A stretch of DNA of 64,000 nucleotides from Lachnospiraceae bacterium (GCA_014804365.1 JAAUZX010000084.1:1-64000), one strand, 5' to 3'. Shown: positions 31,082 to 41,491, numbered from the stretch's first letter. A program made the numbers and translations. Notes: generated from the letters alone by a model not told the origin.

Positions 31082-32228
31082 ACTTATACAGATCTACCAG
31101 ATAATCAATCGCCATCTGCCGCATCTCGCTCTGCGCCAGATACGGTGCGCCGTACCGCTCTTTTATGTTTTCTACATACTCTTCACCGCTTTCTTCCGCC
31201 ATCTCGGCAAAATGCGCCTCCGCATCGAATGCAAGCCCGGCGTCTTCAAAAATCGCCTGATAAACCATTGACTCTTTCACGTCTTCCTCTGCACGCTGCG
31301 TCAATTCTTTCTCATACTCGATCTCATCGTCAATATCCTCACCCTGACCATCGCTGTTCTTGAGAAGTGACTTCACTGCTTTCACATATTTCTTAGGATA
31401 AGTATTGACCGTAGAGTTCTCCGTTACATATTCTGTCAGATAGTCATTTAAGTGCTCTTCCCGGAAATCCTGCTCTACCTTAGCGCGATATTCCGCTGCA
31501 GTGGATACACCTTCGGATTCGGACAGATTCTCTGCCACAAACTCATCGGTAAGTTCTGGAGCCTTCTGAATGCCGTTGATCGTCACCGCAAAGCTGGCAT
31601 CTTTACCTGCCAGTTCTTCACTATAGTTTTCCGGGAAAGTAACTTCCACCGTTACATCCTCGCCCGGCTTGTGCCCGATCAGCTGCTGCTCGAAGTCATC
31701 CACAAAAGAACCTGAACCGATGGTCAGATCATAGCCTGCCCCGCCGCTGTTGCCGCCGTCAAACTCAACGCCGTCAACCGTTCCTACGTAGTCAATGTTG
31801 ACCTCATCGCCGTCGGCAATCACAAGGTTCGTGTCCGAACTAAGCTCTTTGTAAGACTCAAGTGTCGTATTGATCTCGTCATCCACCTCTTCCGCTGTGG
31901 CGGCAACCTCATCTTCCGGAATAGAAATATTCTTATAGTCAGCCAGTGTAACCGCCGTGCTCATATCGGCATTCGCGATCTTCCCGTCTTCCGTAAGCCC
32001 TGCACTGTAATCCGTGCCCGGTGTCGTGCGGATGGCCAGAATATAAAGCTGTCTTCCCACCACTGCCACAATGGCCAGTATGACCACCGCACTTACAATA
32101 GTCCCGATCGTTCTGGAAACAAGCTTCTGCCGTTTTTCCTTTTCAACCTGCTTTCTGCGCGCCTCACGCTTTGCTTTACTCTTACTTACCTCTGTGTTTT
32201 CATCAACTTTTGCTGTTTTCTTTGCCAT
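31080..32228 (-). CDS. Membrane-anchored FKBP-type/trigger-factor-like peptidyl-prolyl isomerase
   Basis: N-terminal TM IGTIVSAVVILAIVAVVGRQLYIL; FKBP core DGDEVNIDYVGTVDGVEFDGG...LTIGSGSFVDDFEQQLIGHKPGE. Confidence 0.85.
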   Translation of the reverse strand: MAKKTAKVDENTEVSKSKAKREARRKQVEKEKRQKLVSRTIGTIVSAVVILAIVAVVGRQLYILAIRTTPGTDYSAGLTEDGKIANADMSTAVTLADYKNISIPEDEVAATAEEVDDEINTTLESYKELSSDTNLVIADGDEVNIDYVGTVDGVEFDGGNSGGAGYDLTIGSGSFVDDFEQQLIGHKPGEDVTVEVTFPENYSEELAGKDASFAVTINGIQKAPELTDEFVAENLSESEGVSTAAEYRAKVEQDFREEHLNDYLTEYVTENSTVNTYPKKYVKAVKSLLKNSDGQGEDIDDEIEYEKELTQRAEEDVKESMVYQAIFEDAGLAFDAEAHFAEMAEESGEEYVENIKERYGAPYLAQSEMRQMAIDYLVDLYK

Positions 32229-32336
32229 TTTATATGCCCTTCGCTTTCAAAAATATTTATCTCCACAATGAATTAATTTATCACATTTGGACAATAAATG
32301 AAATAGGCAGATGAAAATTCACAAATAATGCACAAT

Positions 32337-32882
32337 TTATGCTTCATTATTCCGGAACAAACACTTAAATACTGTTCTGATCAACGGCTGAATAAAGAAT
32401 AACTGCGTAAAAAACGCAAACGGAAAATTGAAGCATACCAGTTTCAGCCAGTTAGCCAACAGCGTGAAAATATTGAATCCCGCATAATACGGATAATAGA
32501 AACATGCCGCCAGAAAACTCATTGCCGGACACATAAGCCCAACAGTGGCACAGATAATCGCGCTTTCAAATATAACCGGATGGGTTTTGCCAAGTTCAAA
32601 GTTCATACAGGCAAACTTAAAAGAAAGCGGACTTCCCATGATACACTCCAGCCCATATGCAAAAATGAACTCAACCAGAACCACCGCCCAGATCGGAAAC
32701 ATTCTTCCGAACATGTAAACACCGCCCTGCTCGTTAATCGCATGAATCACGGAATCGGCCCCCGTAACCTGCATCAAAGTGGAACCATTGACTACATAAA
32801 GACTGTAAAACACATACGCGTGAACCGTTACCACAACGGTCAGGAAGGCAAACACCATCCTTTGAAACTGATTTTTAGGCAT
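32337..32882 (-). CDS. Multi-pass membrane protein (DUF2798-like)
   Basis: Hydrophobic 181-aa protein; pattern recalled from DUF2798-type proteins. Confidence 0.55.
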   Translation of the reverse strand: MPKNQFQRMVFAFLTVVVTVHAYVFYSLYVVNGSTLMQVTGADSVIHAINEQGGVYMFGRMFPIWAVVLVEFIFAYGLECIMGSPLSFKFACMNFELGKTHPVIFESAIICATVGLMCPAMSFLAACFYYPYYAGFNIFTLLANWLKLVCFNFPFAFFTQLFFIQPLIRTVFKCLFRNNEA

Positions 32883-32909
32883 AACTTTTCCTCCTTAGAC
32901 ATACAAAAA

Positions 32910-32992
32910 ACACAGGCAGTCTCTCGCGTAATCTATTACGGATTCCAAACCATGTTCCGTAATCAGATTTACGTGCCGCGCACTACCTGTGT
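32910..32992 (-). promoter_or_regulatory. Long leader hairpin upstream of the 32882 gene
   Basis: ACACAGGCAGT (32910-32920)/ACTACCTGTGT (32982-32992) with inner CGTAATCTATTACGGA / TTCCGTAATCAGATTTACG; U-run on the gene-proximal side (minus CCTGTGTTTTTT). Confidence 0.65.
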
Positions 32993-33155
32993 CATCATGT
33001 ATGTTTTCTTAATTTAATATAATTTTAATTTGCTTTAAGATTCTATCATATGGATTTTCATTAAGTCAAATGATTTTTACGAGAAATCACTCTAAAAAAT
33101 CCTCATACTAATATATTTCTGATAAAATCAAAGGATCTCCATTTGATTTCTATAC

Positions 33156-33374
33156 TTATATTTTGTCGTTAAAATATTCTTGCGTAACCTGTAATTGTTT
33201 CTTTAGTATTTCTCTCCACATATGTGGACGAATTACGCCTGACCCCTTTGAAACTTTAGTCAGCTTAATATTGCCATTTTCATCTATTTTCCGATAGAAA
33301 TAATGATCCGTATCTTTATACAATTCCCAACCGTCTCTATCACAAAATCTCTTTAGCTCTTTCCATCTCGGCAT
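33156..33374 (-). CDS. Putative HicA-like toxin
   Basis: 72-aa MPRWKELKRFCDRDGWELYKDTDHYFYRK...KGSGVIRPHMWREILKKQLQVTQEYF; overlaps the upstream partner gene by 22 nt. Confidence 0.6.
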   Translation of the reverse strand: MPRWKELKRFCDRDGWELYKDTDHYFYRKIDENGNIKLTKVSKGSGVIRPHMWREILKKQLQVTQEYFNDKI

Positions 33375-33787
33375 TGGATACTCTCCCCTATACTTTCCGG
33401 GCTATCCATAATTAACGCTTTAAATATATACGGAATATGCCCCCTTCTATTAGGACTACGTGAATATAATTCATAATCATTATAGTAATCGACAGAATAT
33501 TCCAGAATTGCATTTCCTAATGCCGTTCTTACCGCTTGTTCACTTTCACCGTTTTCCACTAAATCTATTTCATTTAGAGACAATGTAACAGAACCATCAT
33601 CCTCCATATATTTATCAGCAGTAAATTTATATGCCGACAAAATTTCCATCATGGTTTCTAAATTAGAAAACCACATTTTATCTCTGGTACGTTTGATAAA
33701 CTTGGGTTTTTCATGAATCACGCTGTCACAGACTGCACTCCATTCTTTTCTCACTGTCGTTGCCTGTTCCATTAACATATCCATCAT
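33353..33787 (-). CDS. Putative antitoxin partner
   Basis: First gene of the overlapping pair; acidic, 144 aa, preceded by a promoter carrying twin palindromic operators. Confidence 0.6.
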   Translation of the reverse strand: MMDMLMEQATTVRKEWSAVCDSVIHEKPKFIKRTRDKMWFSNLETMMEILSAYKFTADKYMEDDGSVTLSLNEIDLVENGESEQAVRTALGNAILEYSVDYYNDYELYSRSPNRRGHIPYIFKALIMDSPESIGESIQCRDGKS

Positions 33788-33802
33788 CTCCTTTACACCT
33801 CC

Positions 33803-33841
33803 ATTATAGCAAAAGTGTACACTTTGTCAACAGTGTACACT
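33803..33841 (-). promoter_or_regulatory. Consensus promoter with two identical operator palindromes
   Basis: Minus strand TTGACA (33825-33830), 16-nt spacer, TATAAT (33803-33808); AGTGTACACT at 33814-33823 and 33832-33841. Confidence 0.9.
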
Positions 33842-33976
33842 TTATTATATGTAAGTATGTTTTTTTTATTCCAAACTAAAAAACTTCTATAAAATATGCA
33901 GTACACATTCATTTCAACCCGCACCGAACCCGACCCAGAACATATAATAATCTAAAATCATCCCGGAGCTTTTCTC

Positions 33977-34474
33977 ATGCTCAATTATCAAATCACACCT
34001 CGAACTCTTTTTACAGAACTTCTTCTGCGTGATCAACCGGATGCGGCCGCGTGGATCAACGGAAATACACAAAATCCCGCCCTAAGCGGCATGGTTAAAT
34101 TCTACCATACCACCTACGGCGGCGTATTGGTGGAAGCACAGATCTTCGGGCTTCCTCACACTGATCTTCCCGACTCGAACAGCTTCTATGCCATGCACAT
34201 ACACGAGTCGGGAGACTGCAGCGATAACCTCGACCATACGGGAATGCATTATAACCCACAGAATACACAACACCCGAATCATGCCGGTGATATGCCTCCT
34301 CTGCTCGGTAATCAGGGATATTCCTTTGCAGTTTTCTATGATAAAAGGTTTACGATCCCGGAAATCATAGGAAGATCCGTCATCATACACGAAAAACCCG
34401 ACGACTTCACCTCCCAGCCTGCCGGAAATGCCGGTGCCAAAATAGGCTGCGGTGAAATCAAATGGGTCGTATAA
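33977..34474 (+). CDS. sodC: Cu/Zn superoxide dismutase family protein
   Basis: MHIHESGDCSDNLDHTGMHYNPQNTQHPNHAGDMPP and GRSVIIHEKPDDFTSQPAGNAGAKIGCGEI. Confidence 0.85.
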   Translation: MLNYQITPRTLFTELLLRDQPDAAAWINGNTQNPALSGMVKFYHTTYGGVLVEAQIFGLPHTDLPDSNSFYAMHIHESGDCSDNLDHTGMHYNPQNTQHPNHAGDMPPLLGNQGYSFAVFYDKRFTIPEIIGRSVIIHEKPDDFTSQPAGNAGAKIGCGEIKWVV

Positions 34475-34479
34475 ACAAG

Positions 34480-35106
34480 CTAACGTATAAAGTTCGTCCT
34501 CTCGAACGGCTCTTTCTCCGGGAGCCCGTATGCTTTCCTGCCAAGGGCGATGCTCTTCATGAGGAACGTCATGTTTCTGGCAAGTGTCCGCATACTCTGC
34601 AGCCCTTCCGCATCCTGCGCCGCTTCGCCGGCTTCCCTGCCATGAATACTGTTCCAGTACTGCCCTGATGCCACCGGCATGCCACAAATCGTGAAGAACT
34701 TATTCAATTCGTCAAAAGTTGCTGACAATCCGCCTCTTCGCGCCGCCACAACGCTCGCGCCGACCTTCATTGTCTTGTCAAAATGCGTACTGTAAAAGAG
34801 TCTCGTCAAAAACGCAACCAATGTTGCATTCGCAGATGCATAATATACAGGACTGCCGATCACCAGACCGTCACAGGCTTCGAACTTTGCCGCCGTCTCG
34901 TTGACAATGTCATCAAACACACATTTGCCTTTGCCGGCGCATGTACCGCAGGCAATACAGCCCCTGATATCTTTATTCCCCACATGAATAATTTCTGTCT
35001 CGATTCCTTCTTTTTCAAAAATCTGCTGCATCTCATGAAGCGCCACATAAGTATTTCCGTTTGCTCTGGGACTTCCGTTAATCATCAATACCTTCATTTT
35101 TCTCAA
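34480..35106 (-). CDS. Flavodoxin-family NAD(P)H-dependent reductase
   Basis: KVLMINGSPRANGNTYVAL, GCIACGTCAGKGKC, GLVIGSPVYYASANA. Confidence 0.88.
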   Translation of the reverse strand: MRKMKVLMINGSPRANGNTYVALHEMQQIFEKEGIETEIIHVGNKDIRGCIACGTCAGKGKCVFDDIVNETAAKFEACDGLVIGSPVYYASANATLVAFLTRLFYSTHFDKTMKVGASVVAARRGGLSATFDELNKFFTICGMPVASGQYWNSIHGREAGEAAQDAEGLQSMRTLARNMTFLMKSIALGRKAYGLPEKEPFERTNFIR

Positions 35107-35296
35107 TCCTTTCCCTGTATTATCTATTACTTTTGATACTATTTATCATATCACATTAATCCTGCTGTTTCCAGAACGAATGCCGCCAATGGCCTGTTCT
35201 GAAATGCTTGTATTTCAATTCTTATATATGTATAATAGAGAAGAATTATACAAATGAAACCTGTTGTATCTCCGCCGGAACAGAAGGAGCCTCCAC

Positions 35297-37006
35297 ATGA
35301 AGCATTCCAATAAGTTTTCAAGTAAAACATTCTTAAAAGTCTTCTGGGGCGTCTATGCGTTTTTAAGTATCTGTATCACTCTATTCCTCGTGGATCGATT
35401 ATTTTCTAAGGACTATTTGTCCATATCGCAACATATGTTGCTAAATGATTCATGGGATGTCACAATCAACGATATTTCCTATCACGACATTTCCCTGGAT
35501 AGTTTTAAATTTGAAATTGTCAATAAAGGGGATACACTCACTATGCAGCGCATACTGCCTGCACATCTGGATTTCGCGGAAGGTGCCTTGCGGCTTCATA
35601 TCAATCAAGCTGCTGTCAGCATGTATATTGACGATGAAATGATTTATGAATACGGTCATGACCGGATCGCAAAGAATAAAACTGTCGGCAGTGGTCCGCT
35701 GTTTATCAATTTCCCCGGAGAATATCAGGGCAAAACTCTGAAAATCATATTGGACGTGTCTGAGAATAAAGCTTTTACCCAGCTTAACACGATTCGGATA
35801 TACGACTGGTCAAATGTGTACCGGGTACTCCTGACTGAAAACCGTCTCCCCTTATTCTTAGGTTGTTTCCTGACGATTTTCGGAACCGTTACATGCTGTA
35901 TAACTGTTTATGCATTGATATTTTCCCGGAAGTTCCTTAGAATCCTGTGTGTGTCTCTCTTCTCCATCTGCATGGGATTATGGACTCTGTGCTATTATAA
36001 TGTAATCATGATTTTTTCCATTCCTATGTATTCCGTATGCCTGTTAGAGTATATTGCGCTCTATCTGGCTCCGATCCCCTTGATGATCTATATGGGCGAG
36101 GACGTCAACACATTGAACAATAAATCTGTGAAAATGCTTTACCGCATACTGCTTATGATACAGATTGCTGCCACAACATGTACGATCGTACTTCACTCTC
36201 TGGATATTCTTCACTTCGCGGCAACACTGAAATATATGCAGACATTGATTGTGTGTAATTTGATTTATTTTATTATCATTGAAATTCTTAATCTGAAAGC
36301 CAGCCGTCAGTTCGTCCACAGGCTCTTTTTGATCGGTATGCTGATGCTTTCCGGCTGCATCGCCTACGATTTAATCTCATACTATACCAGCCGGTATCAA
36401 GGAGAAACTGTCGCTACGCTCAAGGGCGTATCGTCTCTTGGTATGGTAATTTTTATTTTCATTCTGTTTGTCTCTTTCTATATCAATCTGACTCGCAAAA
36501 TGATGCAGGAAACCGAACGTAACTTTCTGATCAAAAGCGCCTACACCGATGAACTGACTCAGATTCACAACCGCCGGTATTGCATGGAATATATGAATAA
36601 AATCAAAGCCGCTGAAGAATTAAATTATACTGTCTTCTGTTTTGATTTGAATAATCTGAAATTCGTCAATGATACATATGGGCATGCCAAGGGCGATATT
36701 CTGATTAGAAGCGCTGCAGAGGTTATCGCATCTGCCTTTGAATCTCACGGAATCGTTGCACGAATGGGCGGTGATGAATTTATTGCCATCGCCGAGACAA
36801 CAGACACCGCCAAAATTGCTTCTCTTATGGAACATTTTCGGGAATCCATCCATAAGAAAAATGTAGAAATCCCCGATTTAAATATGTCCATCGCATGCGG
36901 ATATGCCTCCTGCTCCGCCATGGATTCCAATATCGAAAAAGCATATCAGCTTGCCGATAACCACATGTATGAAAACAAAAAACAGATGAAAAAAGCGAAC
37001 CGGTAG
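35297..37006 (+). CDS. GGDEF-domain diguanylate cyclase with 7TM-type sensor region
   Basis: Intact ARMGGDEFIAIAE; multi-TM region; RBS GAAGGAG before the ATG at 35297. Confidence 0.88.
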   Translation: MKHSNKFSSKTFLKVFWGVYAFLSICITLFLVDRLFSKDYLSISQHMLLNDSWDVTINDISYHDISLDSFKFEIVNKGDTLTMQRILPAHLDFAEGALRLHINQAAVSMYIDDEMIYEYGHDRIAKNKTVGSGPLFINFPGEYQGKTLKIILDVSENKAFTQLNTIRIYDWSNVYRVLLTENRLPLFLGCFLTIFGTVTCCITVYALIFSRKFLRILCVSLFSICMGLWTLCYYNVIMIFSIPMYSVCLLEYIALYLAPIPLMIYMGEDVNTLNNKSVKMLYRILLMIQIAATTCTIVLHSLDILHFAATLKYMQTLIVCNLIYFIIIEILNLKASRQFVHRLFLIGMLMLSGCIAYDLISYYTSRYQGETVATLKGVSSLGMVIFIFILFVSFYINLTRKMMQETERNFLIKSAYTDELTQIHNRRYCMEYMNKIKAAEELNYTVFCFDLNNLKFVNDTYGHAKGDILIRSAAEVIASAFESHGIVARMGGDEFIAIAETTDTAKIASLMEHFRESIHKKNVEIPDLNMSIACGYASCSAMDSNIEKAYQLADNHMYENKKQMKKANR

Positions 37007-37021
37007 ATAAACTCTACCGGT
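36999..37021. terminator. Hairpin overlapping the GGDEF gene stop
   Basis: ACCGGTAGA-TAAAC-TCTACCGGT. Confidence 0.7.
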
Positions 37022-37033
37022 CCATTTTTATGC

Positions 37034-38161
37034 CTATTGCAATTTAGAACAGAAATCTGCCATCGCTTCAGAAATCTTAATCTGCTGCGGGCATACCGCT
37101 TCACAACTCCGGCATCCTACGCAGGCTGATGGCTGTTTGTCCTTCGGAACCGCCATAAGCGCCATGGGTGCGATGAATCCGCCTCCCGAAACATTATGTT
37201 CATTGTACAATTCAATCAGAGACGGTATGTTCAAACCCTTCGGGCAGTGGCTTGTACAGTAGCGGCACGCTGTACACGGCAGCTTCTTCTGATTCAACAA
37301 ATCATCCGCAATACCAAGCAGCGCCGCCGTCTCCTCCTGATTCAGCTTCTTCTCTGTCTCAAATGTTTCTATATTTTTCTGAAGCTGCTCCATGTTGGAC
37401 ATACCGGAGAGAACCATAGTCACACTGTCTATACTCTGCAGGAATCGGAAGGCCCACGCCGGGATCTCCTCATCAGGCCGCAGCCCGACCAGCTTCTTTG
37501 CATATTCTTCCGGAATGGATGCCAGCTTGCCGCCGCGCAAAGGCTCCATGACCCACACGGGAATATTATATTCCTTTAATAATTCTACTTTTGCCTTGGC
37601 ATTCTGGAAGGTCCAGTCCATCCAGTTCAACTGGATCTGACAAAACTCCATCTTCTCGCCGTATGCATCTAGGAACCTCTTCATAACATCATAACTGCCG
37701 TGAGCAGAGAATCCGAGATGCCTGATCCTGCCGTTCTCTTTCTGCTTTACCAGATAGTCATAGATACCATATTTCGGATCAAGGTACGCATCGATATTCA
37801 TCTCGCATACGTTGTGGAACAAATAGAAATCAAAGTATTCCACACCGCATTTTTCAAGCTGCTTTTCAAATATTTCTTCTACCTTATCCATGTTGGAAAG
37901 GTCATAGCCCGGGAACTTTGTCGCCAGATAAAAACTGTCACGAGGATACTTACCAAGCACGCGTCCCATAACCGTCTCAGAATGTCCGGCATGATATCCC
38001 CACGCCGTATCATAATAATTTATGCCGTTTTTCATAGCATAAGCAACCATCTCTTCTGTCACGGCTTCATCAATATCCGCCTCATTTGCTCCCGTCGGCA
38101 GCCTCATAGCGCCCATACCAAGCGCAGATAACTTTAAATCCTGAAACTCTTTGTAAATCAT
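37034..38161 (-). CDS. Aldo/keto reductase with C-terminal 4Fe-4S region
   Basis: GMGAMRLPTG, YYDTAWGYHAGHSE; CTACRYCTSHCPKG and CVGCRSCEAVCPQQ. Confidence 0.9.
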   Translation of the reverse strand: MIYKEFQDLKLSALGMGAMRLPTGANEADIDEAVTEEMVAYAMKNGINYYDTAWGYHAGHSETVMGRVLGKYPRDSFYLATKFPGYDLSNMDKVEEIFEKQLEKCGVEYFDFYLFHNVCEMNIDAYLDPKYGIYDYLVKQKENGRIRHLGFSAHGSYDVMKRFLDAYGEKMEFCQIQLNWMDWTFQNAKAKVELLKEYNIPVWVMEPLRGGKLASIPEEYAKKLVGLRPDEEIPAWAFRFLQSIDSVTMVLSGMSNMEQLQKNIETFETEKKLNQEETAALLGIADDLLNQKKLPCTACRYCTSHCPKGLNIPSLIELYNEHNVSGGGFIAPMALMAVPKDKQPSACVGCRSCEAVCPQQIKISEAMADFCSKLQ

Positions 38162-38256
38162 TCGCCTTCCTCCCTCATAATATGCTTTTTGCGCGAAGCT
38201 CAATTTTTTATACTATATCGCATCTTTAGCCATATAGCAAATACTTATATAGAATA

Positions 38257-38649
38257 CTATAATATACCCGACAGGTATAGATTCCAGGAAAGGGACTGTT
38301 CTTCTCTTTTCTGATTCGGTTCATCATAAAAGACCATTCTGTCACGATAGTCCGGCACCACCCGCTTAATACAGTTCTTCGCAAGCTGTTCCTGACTTTG
38401 GTTCACGCAGATCACATAGATGCCCTCCTTGCACTCCGACATAGTCTCATGTCTGTCCTGTACCTCCGAATCCGCCAGCTTCATCGCCGCGAGCCCCGCC
38501 ATTCCGAATTTCTTCTTGAATTTGATAAAGAACGAAATCCCCTCTCTGAAGAAAACTTTCTTGATCCTTTCTTTCGTTGCATTATCATATACTTCGCACA
38601 GCGCGATCTCATTATTCACTTTTACCTTACTCAACTTAGATTCTACCAT
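38257..38649 (-). CDS. Conserved hypothetical protein
   Basis: GGAGGAG RBS upstream of ATG at 38649: MVESKLSKVKVNNEIALCEVYDNATKERIKKVFFREG. Confidence 0.6.
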   Translation of the reverse strand: MVESKLSKVKVNNEIALCEVYDNATKERIKKVFFREGISFFIKFKKKFGMAGLAAMKLADSEVQDRHETMSECKEGIYVICVNQSQEQLAKNCIKRVVPDYRDRMVFYDEPNQKREEQSLSWNLYLSGIL

Positions 38650-38830
38650 AACAAACTCTCCTCCGCTTCCGATCGGGGAAGCTCTCTCTTCTTCGGGCAG
38701 CTGCCTTACACTGTTGTAAGCCGCATCCACCCTATATACATATGCCTACAAGTACCCATCCTATCACAGAGGCTGTGAAAATGTCGTGAAGGAAATCGGT
38801 AGAATTTCTTAAGATTTTCTTACGTGATGT

Positions 38831-39919
38831 TCACTTTACGCCCTTTATGCTTCCGCCGCCCAGCACACATCCGTCCTCATAGAAAACCACTGCCTGTCCC
38901 GGCGTAATGGCGCGCACCGGTTTGCGGAAAGTACACTTGATCATATCCTCCGCCACGCGCTCTATCACACACCATTCTCCCGCGTGGGCGTAGCGTATCT
39001 TCGCCAACACCTCCCTTGGCCGTGATAAATCTTCCATTCCCATATAGTTAATATGATCACAAAGCAGCACGTCTCCGAACACATCCCCGGCCTCACCGAT
39101 CACTACCTCGTCGGTCTCAGGTCTGATCTGTGTCACAAACACAGGGTGCCCCATGGCAAGATTTAATCCTTTCCGCTGCCCCACCGTGTAATGCGTAATA
39201 CCGCAGTGCCGTCCCAGAACCTCTCCGTCTTCGGTTACAAAATTTCCCTCTTTCGGGACACGATCTCCCGCCGCCTTCTCAATGTATGCCGCATAATCAT
39301 GATCCGGTATAAAGCATATCTCCTGACTGTCCGGTTTATGTGCTACGGGAAGTCCTGCCTTCTTAGCGATCTCCCTGATCTCCTCCTTCGTATACTCCCC
39401 GACCGGCATAAGCGTGTGCGCAAGCTGCTCCTGCGTCAGATTATATAAAGCATAAGTCTGATCTTTCTTTGCCGTCACGGAATTCCTGATGGCGTATCTG
39501 CCGTTTAACAGCCGGGCAATTCTCGCATAGTGACCTGTGGCGATATAATCCGCGCCGATCTCCAGACTCCTCTTAAGCATAGCTTCCCACTTCACATAGC
39601 GGTTACATGCAATACAGGGATTGGGGGTCCTTCCCGCCAGATATTCCTCCACGAAATAATCCATGACACGACATTTGAATTCTTCCTTGAAATTCATCAC
39701 ATAATATGGAATATCCAATAACTGTGCCACTCTTCTCGCGTCATCTACGGCACTGAGTCCGCAGCAGCCGCCGTTTTCTTCCTGCACATCCCGATCCTCA
39801 TCCTGCCAGATCTGCATGGTCGCCCCGATCACGTCATACCCTTGCTCTTTTAACAGGTAGGCAGCCACGGAAGAATCCACTCCGCCAGACATGCCTACTA
39901 CGACTTTTTTCTTTTCCAT
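38831..39919 (-). CDS. mnmA: tRNA 2-thiouridine(34) synthase
   Basis: [61 protein letters not shown]. Confidence 0.97.
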   Translation of the reverse strand: MEKKKVVVGMSGGVDSSVAAYLLKEQGYDVIGATMQIWQDEDRDVQEENGGCCGLSAVDDARRVAQLLDIPYYVMNFKEEFKCRVMDYFVEEYLAGRTPNPCIACNRYVKWEAMLKRSLEIGADYIATGHYARIARLLNGRYAIRNSVTAKKDQTYALYNLTQEQLAHTLMPVGEYTKEEIREIAKKAGLPVAHKPDSQEICFIPDHDYAAYIEKAAGDRVPKEGNFVTEDGEVLGRHCGITHYTVGQRKGLNLAMGHPVFVTQIRPETDEVVIGEAGDVFGDVLLCDHINYMGMEDLSRPREVLAKIRYAHAGEWCVIERVAEDMIKCTFRKPVRAITPGQAVVFYEDGCVLGGGSIKGVK

Positions 39920-40060
39920 AACAGATTCCTTTTATAAAATACAATAATTCTTTTTCTTTTCTTTTTAGCATTTGGGAAAAGGGAAAAATGATCCGCCCGG
40001 TTCTTCCGTCTGACGCTTGCGCATACATTTAAACCATATCCCATATAAAGATGGTGTTCT

Positions 40061-41491
40061 ATGAAACTGCAAAAGTTAAATCATCCGTTAGTAACCGGAA
40101 CCGTCATCCTCACTCTGACAGGACTCCTCAGTCGGTTTATCGGCTTTTTCTATCGTATTTTCCTATCCAACGTGTTCGGTGCCGAGGGCATGGGAATCTA
40201 TCAGCTGATTGCCCCTGTACTCGCCCTCTCCTTTGCACTCACCGTCTCCGGCATACAGACTGCCATCTCGAAATACGTGGCCAGCGAAACAAGCACGCGG
40301 GACTATCGGACATCTTTCCGAACGCTGTGGGCGGGCTTCCTTATGGCAATGGCGATTTCCATCGCCTGTGCCCTGTATATCTATCTGTACGCAGATATGA
40401 TCGCCGTTACTCTCTTATTGGAAGCGCGGACCGCGCCTCTCCTTCGCATCATTGCCCTTTCCATTCCCATGGCAACCGTACATTCCTGTATCAACGGATA
40501 TTTCTATGGGATCCGCAAAACCGCTATTCCGGCCATATCACAATTAGCCGAACAAATCTGCCGCGTAGGCTCCGTTTATCTGATCTACCATATCTGCAGA
40601 CAGCATAACATGGAACCGACGATCAGTTTCGCCGTAGTCGGTCTGGTGATTGGCGAGAGCGCCTCCATGATCGTCTCCGTCATCGCGATTATGTACCGCG
40701 CACATCAGGTTTTCCCTGCCGTCGATAATCACGATCGCCACAGGGCGTATAGCCTGCTGCCTGCACGCGGCACACAGCGCCGCAAATCACAGTTCTCTGC
40801 TTCCGACAGCGTGCCCGCTGCCTACCGCCATATCATGGGACAGCTGTTACGGCTCGCCGTGCCGTTATCCGCCAACCGGCTGGTCATCAACCTGTTACAG
40901 AGCATTGAAGCAATCTATATCCCGAACCGGCTCATGGCCTATGGCCTGAATAATGCGGATGCTTTGGGAGTCTACGGTGTATTGACGGGAATGAGTCTTC
41001 CGCTCATCCTGTTCCCCTCCGCCATCACCAACTCGATCTCCGTACTGCTGCTGCCTATCGTCTCCGAAGCGGACGCAAGCGGCAACCAGACTGCCGTCAG
41101 GCGAGCCATCATGACCTCCATACGATACTGTCTGATGCTCGGCTGCGGATGTACTGCTATGTTTCTTCTTCTGGGCCGAAGCGCCGGCCGCCTGCTGTTC
41201 CATTCGGAACTGGCCGGCAGTTTTATCCTGACGCTCAGCTTTATTTGTCCCTTTATGTATATTGCAAGTACACTGGGCAGCATCTTAAACGGACTCGGCA
41301 AAACTGCCCAGACATTCCTGTTCAGTGTGGTAAGCCTCTTACTGCGCCTGCTGTTCGTCTTCTTTGCCATTCCGGTATACGGGATCAAAGGATACCTGTG
41401 GGGTATGCTGGCAAGCCAGATGCTGCAGACATTCCTATGTACGGTATCCGCATTGCGTATTTCAAAGAAAGCTCAGGATCATGGCTGCTGA
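40061..41491 (+). CDS. Polysaccharide-biosynthesis/MOP flippase (SpoVB/MurJ-like)
   Basis: GLLSRFIGFFYRIFLSNVFGAEGMGIYQLI, multi-TM, FPSAITNSISVLLLPIVSEA. Confidence 0.85.
   Translation: MKLQKLNHPLVTGTVILTLTGLLSRFIGFFYRIFLSNVFGAEGMGIYQLIAPVLALSFALTVSGIQTAISKYVASETSTRDYRTSFRTLWAGFLMAMAISIACALYIYLYADMIAVTLLLEARTAPLLRIIALSIPMATVHSCINGYFYGIRKTAIPAISQLAEQICRVGSVYLIYHICRQHNMEPTISFAVVGLVIGESASMIVSVIAIMYRAHQVFPAVDNHDRHRAYSLLPARGTQRRKSQFSASDSVPAAYRHIMGQLLRLAVPLSANRLVINLLQSIEAIYIPNRLMAYGLNNADALGVYGVLTGMSLPLILFPSAITNSISVLLLPIVSEADASGNQTAVRRAIMTSIRYCLMLGCGCTAMFLLLGRSAGRLLFHSELAGSFILTLSFICPFMYIASTLGSILNGLGKTAQTFLFSVVSLLLRLLFVFFAIPVYGIKGYLWGMLASQMLQTFLCTVSALRISKKAQDHGC

Noticed and set aside
33977-34687. 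201-aa minus ORF 34082-34687 opposite sodC
   Set aside because: Shadow ORF; sodC and the flavodoxin-family gene explain the region.
40051-40608. 185-aa plus ORF overlapping the flippase gene in another frame
   Set aside because: The +1 frame flippase has clear TM pattern and family motifs; this one does not.
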